From: Campanula takesimana
Taxonomy: Eukaryota > Streptophyta > Magnoliopsida > Asterales > Campanulaceae
NCBI GenBank assembly: GCA_026119855.1
Contig: JAOWBW010002218.1
Location: 1 to 64,000 of the forward strand
Direction of reading: 5' to 3'
Length of the DNA stretch: 64,000 bases
Position 1 is the first letter of the stretch; every line of letters begins with the position of its first letter. The position numbers were made by a program, and so were the translations under genes. Positions 32,863 through 46,900 of this stretch are shown one piece after another. The notes below the pieces were generated by a model. That model did no database searches. It saw only the letters and a program-made list of their open reading frames with translations, and was not told where the DNA came from.

Positions 32863-33916
32863 TGTTGTTAATGGATTGAATTTGATTTTGATTTGGAATT
32901 TTTGGATTTGAGTTTGTGATTGAGAATGGAATTTGGGGAAAATTGAAAGGAGTGGCAGTAGATATATAGAGGGAGGGGGAGGGTTGTGAAGATGAAATTT
33001 GGTGGGAATAATTGTATCTCTTTTTTAATTAAAAAAAACTTTAAGATATTGTGCAATTTTATTTTTACCCTTTAAATACACTATCATTTTCAAGTTAACT
33101 AAAAATATATAAACTAATTCATTCATTAAAATTGATAAAAATAAAATTAAATTAAATGGAAAAATCGTAAATTAAAAAAAAAAACTATTTATCCAACTTC
33201 TTTAGTTTTTTTTGTTGCACAAAATTTGTGAACTAAAAAAAATATTTATTGAATTTCTTTATTTAGAAAAAAAGTTAAATTTTTGAAGATAATGAACTTA
33301 TTTTTCTTTTAAAATTTATTATTTTTGAAAAATAATTTATTTGAGCTTTTTGTCTAGCTCTCACCTCAGTTTTAAAATATGTCATTTGACCCCCTTTAAA
33401 GAAATATCAACTTCAAACTACCAAATTCCGTTAGTCACGTGCTTGGCACATGCTTTTTAACTGAGTTTCTAACGAAATCCGTCAAAAAGGCCTTATTTGG
33501 CGAGTTTTTAAATCATCAAGACCCGATTTGACAAAAAAACATATCAGGGTTCGCTTGGAAGGATGGTATGGTACTTCAGGGTTTAAATTGCAATTAACCC
33601 TTGTATTTTTTTAGTGAATTAATCCATGAGAAATAGGATATCCATATGGATAATTATTGTACTTACATTATAAAGTTTTTACTCTTTTCATTTTTATTTA
33701 TAAGTCATTTTAAGTTTTTTAATACTCTTTACCTTAAATTTTTAGCTTTCTAATTAATTTTAATAGAATTTTTGAGTAAGTTGTGACTTTTGAATCACCA
33801 ATTTTGCCTTATTTTCTATCAAACGATAAATAGATCAACGTGGGGTATGGAATAAGTAATTAATGTATTGTTAATATGTATAGATAAAAGAGAAAGCTAA
33901 AGTGGCTTAGGCCATA

Positions 33917-34202
33917 CTCCTTCTGTCTCAGCTCACTTGACATTTAGTTCTATTTTAGTCTGTTTCAGCTCACTTGACACTTCTCAAAATAGCCTAATTT
34001 TTATATTTTTATATTTACTTTACCCCACCACTCATTCTCTCTCTTCATTTTCCACAACTCAAATTATTCAACCAATACTACTATTTACCTCACTCATTCC
34101 CTCTCTTCATATTCTACCAAAAAATTTCCTTATTTTATATTATTTTTTTCCTTAGTTATTGTCTCCACCTATTAGGTTTCAAGTGAGGTGTGACGGAGGG
34201 AG
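33917..34202. mobile_element. Stowaway MITE
   Basis: The ends CTCCTTCTGTCTCAGCTCACTTG and CAAGTGAGGTGTGACGGAGGGAG are inverted with TA flanks. Same subfamily as 42037-42318. Confidence 0.83.
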
Positions 34203-34272
34203 TATATAATTGGAGCTTTTTGAAATGTTTTTTATTTTTATGAAAAGGCTCTTTATAGCTTTTTGCCATTGT

Positions 34273-34397
34273 AAAAAAAAAAAAAAAAAAAAAAAAANNN
34301 NNNNNNNNNNNNNNNNNNNNNNNNNNNNNNNNNNNNNNNNNNNNNNNNNNNNNNNNNNNNNNNNNNNNNNNNNNNNNNNNNNNNNNNNNNNNNNNNN
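34273..34397. other. poly-A run and 100-N assembly gap
   Basis: 25 A (34273-34297) are followed by exactly 100 N (34298-34397), a standard scaffold-gap placeholder, so the true distance is unknown. The sequence resumes inside a Stowaway end. Confidence 0.98.
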
Positions 34398-34572
34398 CCT
34401 CCGTCCCAAAATGATCTTCACGTTTGACTATTCAAACTTTTAAGGATATGAACTCTTGCTTCACTAGCCATGTTTTGCTTAGGCACTTTTAAGCCCAAAT
34501 TGTAGAAATAGGAAGAACTTTTTGGGACAATGAAAAATGGCAAATGAGATGATCATTTTGGGACGGAGGGAG
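34398..34572. mobile_element. Stowaway MITE, left end in the gap
   Basis: It starts CCTCCGTCCCAAAATGATC at the gap edge and ends GATCATTTTGGGACGGAGGGAG before TA. It resembles the P450-promoter copy at 6671-6838. Confidence 0.82.
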
Positions 34573-34602
34573 TATATATTTGATTGAAGTGAAATATTTT
34601 AA

Positions 34603-34603
34603 T

Positions 34604-34642
<39 letters not shown>
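34603..34642. repeat. (GA)n microsatellite
   Basis: About 18 GA units. The stretch 34643-35860 beyond it shows no clear gene. A minus-strand open stretch near 34955-35030 behind a good acceptor (TTTTATTTTTTAG) might be a further 3' exon of the next gene. Confidence 0.85.
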
Positions 34643-34645
<3 letters not shown>

Positions 34646-35863
34646 TAAGACATGAGAAAATTAAATTAAATAGGAAATGCAATGTCTAATTGACTGTTTG
34701 CAAATACATGTAGTTAAGATAGCCAGGAAACATTGTGGTTTGCCTAGGGTATTGAAAACAGAAAGAGGATTTGAAAATAACAGGATCCAAGAGCACCATT
34801 ACAAGTTATTTCCAGTTATATAAATATTTCACTAGAGAAAAGGAACACGACGCAAATTCACTTTTAAGGCGATATTAAAGGGAAAGAGAAATCCTACTGG
34901 AATACATCCAACATCCCAATCGTTAAGATGATTCTGTCTAGACACAAAAATATAAGCTTCATAACAACAGAGGCAACCTCACAATAACTTGACAAATGTC
35001 AGGTATGCCTTCAATGTCCCATTCTATTTCCTAAAAAATAAAACAGGAGAACCGTGCAATGCCTGAGGGCAGAAAAAAGCAAACACCGAAATTTGGGTGA
35101 TTTAATTTCTAATCTTGGGGTCCGCTGATTAAAATTAATATGAGTCTTCAGTATTCGCTTATTAAAATTTTAAATAAGCCTTAACTAGTTAAAATTTCAA
35201 AGCGAATTCTAAAATGAAAAATAGATCAAAAAGGAAGTCCCCGGTGTTCTGTCTAGTGTGTTCTTTTTTCACTTTTGGACATGAACATGGAGCACAGAAA
35301 AAAAAACAAGAGAAGTCACTTCAGGGTGGTGTCGACATCATGTGCATTGTTGGGGGGAATAAGTGATAGTCAAAAGATGGATGTTTGAACTGTTGAAAGT
35401 CATATAAAAATGTTAGTAGGTGAGTTCAGCAGAACATATTTTTTCTATAGTTACTCAGACGAATTTTTAGAATCCCACCGAAAAAAATACTAACAAATGG
35501 GCATACTACCACCTTTTAGTTCCCTTTCAATCAGCACTGGGAGCGTGATGGTAATTATAATGCTAAGGTCACTCTACATTATGCTTTCACAATGGAAATT
35601 AGCATCTCCGCAAGCAAAGGTAATCACATGTCTCCAAAATCCTAGCACCAACTTGAGTCTTGTGCATCACCATCCATCATCGCATACATGATTTAGTCGT
35701 TAACTACTATTAGATCAATACCATTATACTGTGTACATGTATCTAACAAAAGATAGTAGTACATGTCAATGAGTGTGGTTGAATGCGTGTGTGAATCTAA
35801 GTCCGCTAGCGTGTAAGTCCTCTAGCGTGAGTGAGAAAGAGACAAGGTCTTGGCTCCATCAAC

Positions 35864-38800
35864 TTACTTTGATATTCCCAGTTCCCCCAATGACTCCACT
35901 AACTTGTTGTGCCTGAAATACGCAGACAAAAAAATAGCTTAGGTGGCTGAGAAACAGATCTGTCCCAAGTTTGAAGAAAGCATATCACAAATTCATGTAC
36001 CCTCTAGAAAGGAATCTTGCAGCCTTGACATTAGAAGGGTTCTCCAGCCATTTACTGTATTTAATAAAACTCTGAATCCAGTGAGAACAGACATCTAAAA
36101 CGAGGGGAATAGCTTCGGGACTTGGAGGACTTTCATGTTTATTCTTATGGCCATGTGAGCGTTTGGAGGAATCAGTGTCACCCAGATAAAATGGAAGCCA
36201 ATCGAGCTCTTCACAGACAACCTAGAAAATCCAATTACATAGGCAATTAAATGCTTGTGTAAGAGATAGTTCACTATCATTAATAAGGGTATAGTTGGTA
36301 TACACAAAAATAGCCTTGAAAATAGTAAAACGGCAAGTATTTTGAGACAAATATTAACTCGCAAAACGACATGTATTTTGAGACGGAGGGAGTAGCAAAA
36401 TATGACTTCACAGATATGCTAACCTCCACATACAGTTGATAAGAACTTATTGATGAAAGTTGAGGATAGTACAGCACACTGCCACCAATAAGATACCTAG
36501 TTTGGAATGAGGAAATTAGATTCCGTTCTGAATTGAGAAACAGATAAAGGATGTTATTTCCATACAATATAGTACCTTATAAATCCCTCAAGCGGTGCAT
36601 GTACAGCCTCATAGCCATTTGCAGAAAGGAATGTCTGTGTTCTTCTTCCTAAGGCAATAAAGAATCCAAAAATAGCCAAATCCTTTTCCAAAACCTGCAG
36701 TGCATAAGAATGGCATGTTTAATACGGTTTCACATGATTGACGTACTAGGAAAGCATGAACAAAAAGTAGTGCCACAAGTCAAACATGGTCAAATCCTTC
36801 CCTAAACGATAAGAATGACATGTACAAGTTTACACGATCAGCCTACTTGATGAGCATGCACAAGATGTGGTTCATGCCACAAGTGCAGAAATTCAATATA
36901 CTAAAATTAAAGACATACTGCTTTCCAATTCTTGCATCATAATGACATAGAAACTCCCTGGAAGCCAAATAATATATTTAATCCTGAACCCGTCAACTAT
37001 TTTCTGACCCCAAAATTTCATATCAAAAGCTTTCTCAAACACGCAAAACCATATCTTCCTCCCTTGATCACAAACATCTATAGAAAGCAAGAAGCTTATG
37101 TGCAATTATCTTTGCGCAAGTCTCACCCAAAATGTCCAGAGTTCCAAGCACATAATTAAAAGGAAATACTATCGTATGAAATACATCAATCATTACCTCA
37201 ATACTTTCAGATGTTGTAAGTCTGGACCATATTCTCTCTCTATGAATAGCTCGCTGGAGTTGTTTTTGTACAAGACTCACCCAAAATGAGACCTCCTCAG
37301 TGCCTTGATCATCTTTCACTCTACATCTGGCAGCTCGAGGTCCAAAATGAACCAAAAATTCTCTGTGCAGGCCGATATCCTTTATAGAGTGATAAGCTCT
37401 GTTTATAGGAATGAATTCAACCAGCATGTTCATCACTCTACCAGTTACATCATGAATCATGGAGAAAAATGGCGCACACGAAACTTTTGCCGGGCCTAGC
37501 TTTGTTATTGCAGCAATGCAACTCAACGCAAGCATGAGTAGTGATTTGTCACTTGCATCACCTGAACTCAAGGTCACTCCTTTTCTGTACCTGGAAGAAG
37601 AATAAGGCACCAACATCTCCTAAGCTAGTGCCAATAAACACACAAGCAAAAACAAATGTATACTCCCTCCGTCCCATAACAATGTGCACAAAATTGAGTG
37701 TGCACGGGAATTAAGGAGGGAATAGTAGTGGGTAGTTGTTCTGAGTATGAAAAGTGAGGTAGGAGAGAGAAAGTGGGGTAGGGAATAGTAGTGGATAGTG
37801 GTTGTGAGTATGATAATTGGGTCCCATTGAATAATAAAAGATGCAAAATTTCCATTTAAGGAAAGTGTGACTTATCAATGGGACACCCAAATTGTGCACA
37901 TTGTTATGAGACGGAGGGAGTATGAGGTAACACTTACACTGTAGTAGCCGCAGCAAAGCGTTGGTCCTTCTCAAAATAATTGACAAAACTGGTCACCACT
38001 GATGGAACTTGGTCAGACCAAAACCACTCATAAACCTCGGGTTGCTTGGCTGATATTTCATCTCTGATTATACTTTCCAGGGGAGCAGATTGCCGCAGTA
38101 GACTACATCAATGTATAGTTAGATCAAACAAAAGCTCATTTGAATTGTAAAGCAAAAATCAAACTGCAAAACAGTAGTCTCGATTAAATAGTCAAGATCA
38201 ACTACCACACTAGTAAAGTGCAGATGCTTTATATATACAGAATGCAAAAAAATAAACAACAAAAAAGAAGAAACAGAAAATGATAACAATTTCTTATTGC
38301 AAACCTCATATACCCCACATAGCTCAGGGGCGTCAAAGTGATGATTAAACTCAAATACAAGTTTAGGACCCAATCAAATAGAGCCCATGTTCCAATTGCT
38401 TGGGGTAGGCTAAATCAATCCAGTTTCAACATTTGGGTCAGTCAAATCAAATGTAAATGCAACAGATAAACTGAATTACGATAGAACAAGAGGGTGAAAA
38501 CCCAACTTCAAATAATTGTTAGACACCAAAAACTAAGTCAATGAGAGTGGACAAAACCGCACACAGGTGTAATTCCAATGAAGTAGAGAACTACATGAAG
38601 ACAGGACCTGGAAGAACCATGCCTGATGAGCTATTTACAGGAAATACTCCTCTATCCCATGATAAACTTCCTAATCTGTGTTGACACGATCAAGATTTAG
38701 TTTACTTCCTCATTTATCCTCTTAGATTAATAATTAACAGTTTTCAATTAATTTGAACATTGTAGAGTACCAATTTTGCTCCTACGCCACCAGCATTAAT

Positions 38801-39491
38801 TTTAACTTACAGTAAAAGACCCTTTGTATTCTTCAACATCATAACTTTCCTCTACAAAAGCATTGGAGGCAGATGATAGGTTGTAGGAGTATACCGAATC
38901 TTCCAATACAAATTTCTTTATTTTTCAACGACACTCAAATTTTCTATTGATAGAAAATGAGAACTGTATCAGAAGAAGATAAAAGAATACATTGAAACAA
39001 AGAAAGCCAAATAGACTTCCTAGCACTCTCGCCGCAAGGGTTGGGGGGAAACTTGTGCAGGCGAGCAAGTAGACTAAAGAAAACTGCCTATTCTTATCTC
39101 ATGCCTATCACGTCTGACTTGCAATGGGTGGTAGTGGTTCACTTGTCAGCCCACACGCACATATACGTATATGTTTATATATAAGCCAACCACCTTACCC
39201 ACTAACCTATTTAAGTTAATGGGTGCACAACCTATGCTTGTGTCCACCACTGCATAGACATATGAGCAATGCTAGGGGAACAAAATAAGGTCACAAAATC
39301 TTGCACACAACATGAGGTGGCGATATTTTATTGGTTGCATCGATAATGGACCCGCCGCACTCTAATTAAAAACACCAATAAAATCATCACCCCTAGGATT
39401 TTGTGAGCAAGATTTTGTGACTTTTTTTGTGCCCACAGTATTATTCTATACATATATACGTGTACAAACACATATACACAATATACATAAC

Positions 39492-39544
<53 letters not shown>

Positions 39545-40868
39545 GGTCTTGCTTCAATGAGAACCTTTTAAAATGAGAACCATGAGAACCAAGCATAACC
39601 CTTGGATTAGATACAAAATCAAGGGTCCAGATTATAGATACAGTAGACACACTTGTATACAATTGGATACAGTACCTAAATTTTGAATCTTGCACTTGGA
39701 TACAGTAGCTAAATAACTACTGTATCCAAGTGTATTTTGAAAATTAGCTACTGTATCCAAGTGCATCCACTGTATCTATAATCTAGACCCTTGATTTTCT
39801 ATCTAATCCAGTGGTTATGCTTGGTTCTCACGGGTCTCATTTTATTTTGGTTCTCATTTGAGCACCTACCTACCTATATATATAGGAAGGTGCTCAAATG
39901 AGAACCTAAATATCGTGAGAACCGTGAGAACTTAATGTATCAAATGATGTATCCAAGTGCACATTAGATACATTAGTTTTTACCTAATGTATCCAAGTAA
40001 TGTACCAATGATGTATCCAAGTCAAGTAATGTATCCAAAGATGTATCCAAGTGAACCATTGGATAAATTAGTTTTTTACCTAATGTATCCAAGTTCTCAC
40101 GGTTCTCATGATATTTAGGTTCTCACGATATTTAGGTTCTCACAGGAGCATGACCCTATATATATATATGTCGGTGTGTGTGTGTGTGTGTGTGTGTGTA
40201 TTATAGTTAAAGGTGGATGAAAAGGACATGTAACCTTGCACCAATCCGATTATGCCTTCAAGTCAACAAAAATGGGGGTCTACAAATGGGATAAGGCGAT
40301 ATCATCAACAAGATAATAATTTCAATAATAACTGTCCCTTGCCGGATTTTAAACCCCAAACCTCCAATAATTGCCAAATTAAGATTGGCTAAAATTCATA
40401 CATAAAGACATGGAGGATAAGCGATTATACGAAGAGCTGGTCAAAGAGAGAGAAGAAGATAATTACTTGTACATGACTCGATGTGATTTTGATTTTGGTT
40501 CATCCGGCCTACACCGATTAAAAGGATAAAAGGCTTTGTTGTTGTTGTTGTGCGTATATTATATATATAAATAATTAAATATACACTCTCCCTTTGTCAT
40601 GCTAAAAGATGCACTTTTGTTTTAGGCACAAAGATTAAGAAAATATGTAAGTGGTGTAAGTGTTGTGAGTATGAAAAGTGAAGTAGGAGAGAGAAGGTAG
40701 TGTAGGGAATAATAAGTGGATAATTGTTGTGAGTATGCAAGTGGGTCCCATTGAAAAAAGAAATAATTAATGTTTCCATTTTTTAAAAGTGCATTTTTTA
40801 GTGGAACACCCTTTTAGGTAAAGAGCGCAGCTCTTAGTGGGACGGAGGGAGTGTGTGTATACATATAT

Positions 40869-40912
<44 letters not shown>

Positions 40913-43900
40913 GAATTTTATTATTTCTCTGTCATTTTTATTTTTCTTTGTCTCAAAAAAAAAATCCATGAAAACGACATACCCAGATAGGGATGGCAAT
41001 TCATCCGGACCCGATCCGAACCCGAGGTGTTTCGGCCCGATACGGGTCGGGTTTGGTAGACAATTTTATAAAACCCGTCGGGTCCGGGTTCGGTATTTCA
41101 TCGAAACCCGACCCGACCCGACCCGCATCATGTTATCTGTTAGAGAAATCGTAGTATATATATATATATATATATTTGCGAAAGGGCCTTTCATCATTTG
41201 CCTTATAGTCCCTGCATCCTTTGCCAATTAGTCCTTTTCTTTTACTTTCTAGTCCTTTTATCTTTTGTTAATTACATTTTCTACCACTAGTAGATATTAA
41301 CATTTAGGTTTTTTTTTTGACACACCCTCACTTTAAACCCGCCTCTTCTTCAGCTCTCTCTCACACACACAGAGACTTCATTCTCTTTCTCTCTCTCACA
41401 ATCACACCCACCTAAGATTTAGAGATTTAGGGTTATGGCTAGGCTGCTTCGCTAGTGACGGTGGTGAGTCGAGCGAAGTCATTAAGCGCCGCTGCCGTCG
41501 AATTCGCCGCTGCCGTCGCGGAGAGAGAGAGAGAGAGAGAGCGAGGGAATATAGCGACTCCTATTCTCCGACTCTCCCGTGCATCTGCCATCCTCCGTCT
41601 TCTGTCCGCTTTCCGTCGTCGGCCATCTACCCTTGATGCAAGTTAATTGAACTTTCTCTGAGTATGCTAAATCTAAAGTCTGAGTAGTCTCTATTTGTGA
41701 AAAGGGTTTCAGTTATTTTCAATAATATGGATTTCAATTAAAAGGGTGTCCTTTGTTCATATTTTTATATGTAATTCCAAATCTTGGTTGTTGATGCATA
41801 GCACTTTTGTTCCCACACTTCTTCCTTTTGATGCCCAGAACAGATTGTGATGTTTGCAGCCGGGCGGGTTCGGGCCGGTGATGGGTTCGACAACTGTCGG
41901 GCCGGGTCCGGTAGGGGCGATGCATTACCCGTGTCGGGTCCGGGTTTGGGGCAAACCCGGCCCGTGCCCGACCCGTTGCCATCCCTATACCCAGACTCTT
42001 TCCTTTAGGTCTGATACACACACATAGATATATATACTCCCTCCGTCCCACCTCACTTGAGACCTAAGAGGTGGGCACAATAACTAAGGAAAAAGAATAA
42101 AATAAAGAAAATGTGTGGTAGAAAATGAAGAGAGAGAATGAGTGGGGTTAATAGTAGGTTGGTTGAATGAATTGTGTGGTGGAAAATGAAGAGAGAGAAT
42201 GAGTGGGTGAGTTAGATTGAATATAAAACTATAAAAAGAATGCCATTTTGGGGAGTCTCAAGTGAAGTGGGACGGACCGAAATGGAAATAAGTCTCAAGT
42301 GAGGTGGGACGGAGGGAGTATGTTCCAGAATTAAGTAAGTTACCTGCTGAGCTGCACAAACAACAAATAAAAGGTTGCTAAATGAAAAATCAAAATACGA
42401 TCTAAATCATGACTTTTTTCTGTTGCGCAATTGACAAATGTACATCTACTCTTGATCTCTTAGTTATAAAGGTTTAGAAAGCATACCTTCTCTGCACAAA
42501 TACATTGATATCTCTGTCTCTTCCATCTCCACGGGATGAAATCTCACTAGCAGCTTGCAGTACAGAATATACCGCCGCCTGAAGCATTACACGATCTTAG
42601 CCAACTCAGACAAGGCTAATAAAAAACGTGAATGAAAAAATTCAGATAACTTAATACCCCACACATATGAAGCAAGTACTCACAAACAAGAGCCTTCTTG
42701 TACAGATATGACAATAGTAGACAAAAAAGAGAGACACACCCGTATTTTCACCTAACTATTGAGTAAAAAGTAAAAAAGGAGTTGCATAAATGATTCTTGA
42801 TGTTTATACAGAACACGAAGATGGTCGTGGAAGATGCTGAAGAAAATATTCAACTAAAGAGACAACAATGAATTGCTCCTAACAAAACTGATAAGTAAAG
42901 GTTGCTTTGCTTTCTATTTATTTTATTTTTTTATTTTATTTTTGATAACTAGGTTATGGAGAACCCTAACAAGCACGGTTTTATCTGCTTCGGATTCAGG
43001 AGATTTGATCCTGTAATAATTTATTTCAATTAGTAGCATGTTACCAGCAAGAAGACAACGAGAAGGTAATGAATCGCCAAGAGATAGGAAAAATATGCAG
43101 TCTTAAAGTGAAACATTTTTATTATTACGAGTATTATTTTTGATAAAGGAAGAAATGTTTAGATAGAGAGAAGAAAATACAAAAATAGCGGACAAGCCAT
43201 CAGAAAAAGCACAACAAAGGTAAATGGAAATAGGAAAACACAAGAAAATAATGAAGAAAGCCCCTTCAAACTCGTCAGACATCAGTAATTTGCGCCGCTG
43301 GAAAGTACCTAATGCTGATGCTCATAGAGAAGCATAAAATAACATTCACTTTCACAGAGAAAGCCAGCACATGTTCACAAAAGACACGAGAAATTATCTC
43401 AGTCCATAACGTATTAAAGAACTGCAGAGGATATGTGCATACTTCCTCCGCCAAAAACCCAAAAAAATCAGACCGTAAACAAGGTCTCCAGTGAATCAGG
43501 ACAGAAACACTTCTCACAATCTTGAACATAGAGCACCACAAGTTCCAAGCAACCGGACACCATAAGATGAGATGCTCATGGATCTGTTTATGCCCATATT
43601 GGACCTTCGCCTTTATCGAATATATCCATTGAGTCAGTATTAATATTCCCATAACTCCATATGTGCCAAGATAAAGTATCTTGTTTATGACGTTTTGCTT
43701 AAGTAAGATAATATAATGTATATCATGTTATTCCAGTGGCGTATCTAGGTTTTACAGTGAGGGGGGTCAAAAAATTTATATAAAAAGGATAAAAAAAAAA
43801 TTACACTATTAAAAATAACAATAAAAAACTCACATATAATGCCTTTTTTTTTCACATGAATTCAAATTTTGATGTTATAATAAGAAAAGTGATACACAAG

Positions 43901-46900
43901 TGGTTTCCTATTCTTCATCTTTTTAAAATACTCCATAATATCTTCATTTTCAAACTTCGAGGAGGACCCATTTTCTGTAGAAAACAAGCAATCTATGGTT
44001 GATTTTATATCCAACAAGACTTATCATTTAATCTAATTAACACAAACACAAATTCAAACTAAATTCGAGAACTAAAATGAAGTTAACCCATTTTCAGAGA
44101 CAGAGAGAAATAGTTCAAACAGTGAATGTGTCACTTTTTGTTTTTAAGAGTATTTTATTTTCTCCTTCTTTTGAAGACTGTGAAATTGTAGAGGCTAACT
44201 TCACCATTAGAAAAAAAATACAAAATGTAAACTCCCAAGTCCCACTTACAGAAATCACACAAACAAAGGAATCCCAAAATTGCAGAAATCACACACAAAC
44301 ACCGACTGAAAATCGACCCTTAGACTGACAAAAATCAAGGAATCATGACATTCTAGATGATAGAGGAATCATATATTCATATAGTCATCACACAACTAAA
44401 TTAGTATATTTCGAAATCAATGAGATTAAAAGAAAAACGAATTTCCGATTAGGGTTAAACAAGAAACTCTAATTTTTGGGGGGAAATTTAGGGATTTAGG
44501 ATTTGAGATTAGAGATAGATGAGAGAATTAGTACCTGTTAAACAGGCGAATGTTTTCTTAACGAATTTCCGATTAGGGTTCTCAGGCCTTCGTGATTCCG
44601 CCGCTGGAAGCCAGTCGCCGACACCGTCTCTCCTACCCTCGTCAATCGCTCTCGACTCAAAGGAATTGATATTCTTTCTTGCCAACGGCAAACTAATCAA
44701 ATAAGTCAAGGTGTATTATGTAAATTGAGTTTATATATGTAAGGGTTGGTGTGAATTTTGAGGGGGGGTTAATTGAATTTTTTAGGGGGGTTAATTGATT
44801 TTTTTAGGGGGGTTAAAATGATAATCTGAAACTTTTGAAGGGCTGAAAGTGGTATAAATGGGAAACTCAGGGGGGGTCAATTGACCCCTCCTCATGTACG
44901 TGCGTCCGCCCGTGTTATTCAATCCATCACTTAGTGATGCAACCAGATACAAAAGTAAAAATATTAGATTCATCTTAAACTTAAACCAGCAGTTTGAAGT
45001 TTATCCACTGAGTCCTAAAATCATCTCCTTCCGTGTGTTCACTTCTGAGGAAACAACGATTTCTTGGTGAGGATGGGGTTTCCTTATGGGTTATTTCATT
45101 CTGCCTGGATGCCGCCTGACTTTCCTTATTCACGCTTGTTTAGATCTCATCCATTCATGACGCCCCTATCTCTAACTTTCTTGCAAATAAAGGATAGCTA
45201 ATTCTAGAGAGCCATAAGGGCTTCTTGTAATTTTAAGAAAACCGAGGCAGAGGAACTTAACTTTTCACTTTTACATTTCCTACTGTTCCACCGACCTTCC
45301 TAATCGCGTTCATGGTACCGCGAATCGGAGCCCTATTCATGTCAGTGATGGCATCTCCAATCATGTTTCTTAATATTGTTTTGTTGTATTTTCTATTAAT
45401 GAAAAGAGAATGTTATCAGACCAAGATGAACGTCGAAATATCGGAGAAACTCATGTGTAATGAAATGTTCCTAAATCAGCAAAGGTAATAGGCGCTGCTG
45501 TCCAGTCCCTATACAAGATTTTCTTTTATTTTATAATGTCTGGCAAAACCTTTATTAGATCAAAGTAAGACAACAAAAAGAGTGAACAACCATCCACCAA
45601 TAAAAGGGAAACAGTGGAAGGCTAAAAGATGAGAAGAAAATGAATGCCAACAGCTTACAAGACCTTCCTTCCAAAACATTTAAAACAAGGACTGGTCAAA
45701 AGCACTGAAAGCTCAAACTAAAAGGTAAGCGAATAAGATCATTCGCTCCTGCAAAAGGCAAAATAGTAAGAGTGTTATGTCAAAAACTACAAGCATTCCT
45801 CTAAGTAAAGATGCACCATAAGTTACATAACATACCAAAAACGGCACATTGTCACAAAATTATGCACCCTTGCTGCATCAATACCCCCTCTCTAATCATG
45901 AATAGGGCCTCCAACAATCATGACATACCCAGGTCTCACTAAATATGTCGACGAAAGAGCAATGCTTCCTTTAGGCTGGGAAATTGAATAAAGAGAGGTC
46001 CATGGGTCTAGTTACGAGTTCAGTGCTTCACATAATTATCAGATAAACGGGGACACATTGGGTCTCAGCCTCTGCCACCAAATATAGGTATTTTAACAGT
46101 TGAGAGAACCCCAGATCAGGCAAACATATTTAGGTTAGGGGACCTCGGATCCCCAAATTACGTGGCCACTGGAAACGCGCAAGGAAACGGGATCTAATAA
46201 AATTTTGGCAAGGAGTTAACCGAAAAAAGACCACTAGGGTACAGATCCAAGATCTACAATCGAGCTGATGACCTCACTATTGGACATATCAAAGAAGATT
46301 AAGCTGTCTCATGAGATTCTATGCATCTCTGTATTATTGTTAAACAAAATGAAATTCCAGATATATAGAAGAATTACGACATACAAAAGTTTGAGCAAAC
46401 AAGGACATGAAAAGCTGAGAGGAGATTTCCGAAACCAATAATCCTCAAAAATATCAAATTGTTCCCGCTCCCATTAACATACTCACTCGAGGCTGGAAAG
46501 GAAGCATGATAGTGGACTTCCTAGAGCTGCATAGATGAAATAGATAAGGAAGCATAGACAACCTAGGGACAAGATGGGATCCGATGCCCGAATATCTGAA
46601 ATAATAATAATAATAATATTATTCCAAAGCCCACTCCTTAAAGCTCAGGACCCTGATACACTTACTTAGACCACTACTTACCCTCGCCTCTATTAGAGTT
46701 TAGATAAAAATAATCCAGGGATTAGTACTTGACGTACCTCCCAAATGATACAGAGTACAATAGTCCCACGCATTAAAAAGATAATGGATCACCCATGCAT
46801 ATGAAATTGCGACCCTAAAATGCATACAAGAATTCTGAGGGGCAAATACCATTCTCATGCTAGTCTCACTACGACTTGTTAAACTAAAGCCCACTCTACC

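Larger units (their letters stand above)
30143..33600. mobile_element. Pack-MULE with captured J-protein fragment, 9-bp TSD
   Basis: Without a later insertion the element is about 1.9 kb: GGGTT at 30143-30147, then 31696-33600. TIRs of over 200 bp begin GGGTTAATTGCAATTT and end AAATTGCAATTAACCC. The 9-bp TSD TTGTATTTT is exact at 30134-30142 and 33601-33609. It carries a host gene fragment at 32520-32862 and no transposase. A solo LTR sits five bases inside its left end. Confidence 0.9.

Noticed and set aside
34179..34443. Open frames running across the N block
   Set aside because: They only exist because unknown bases were read as sense; the flanks are a poly-A run and a MITE end.
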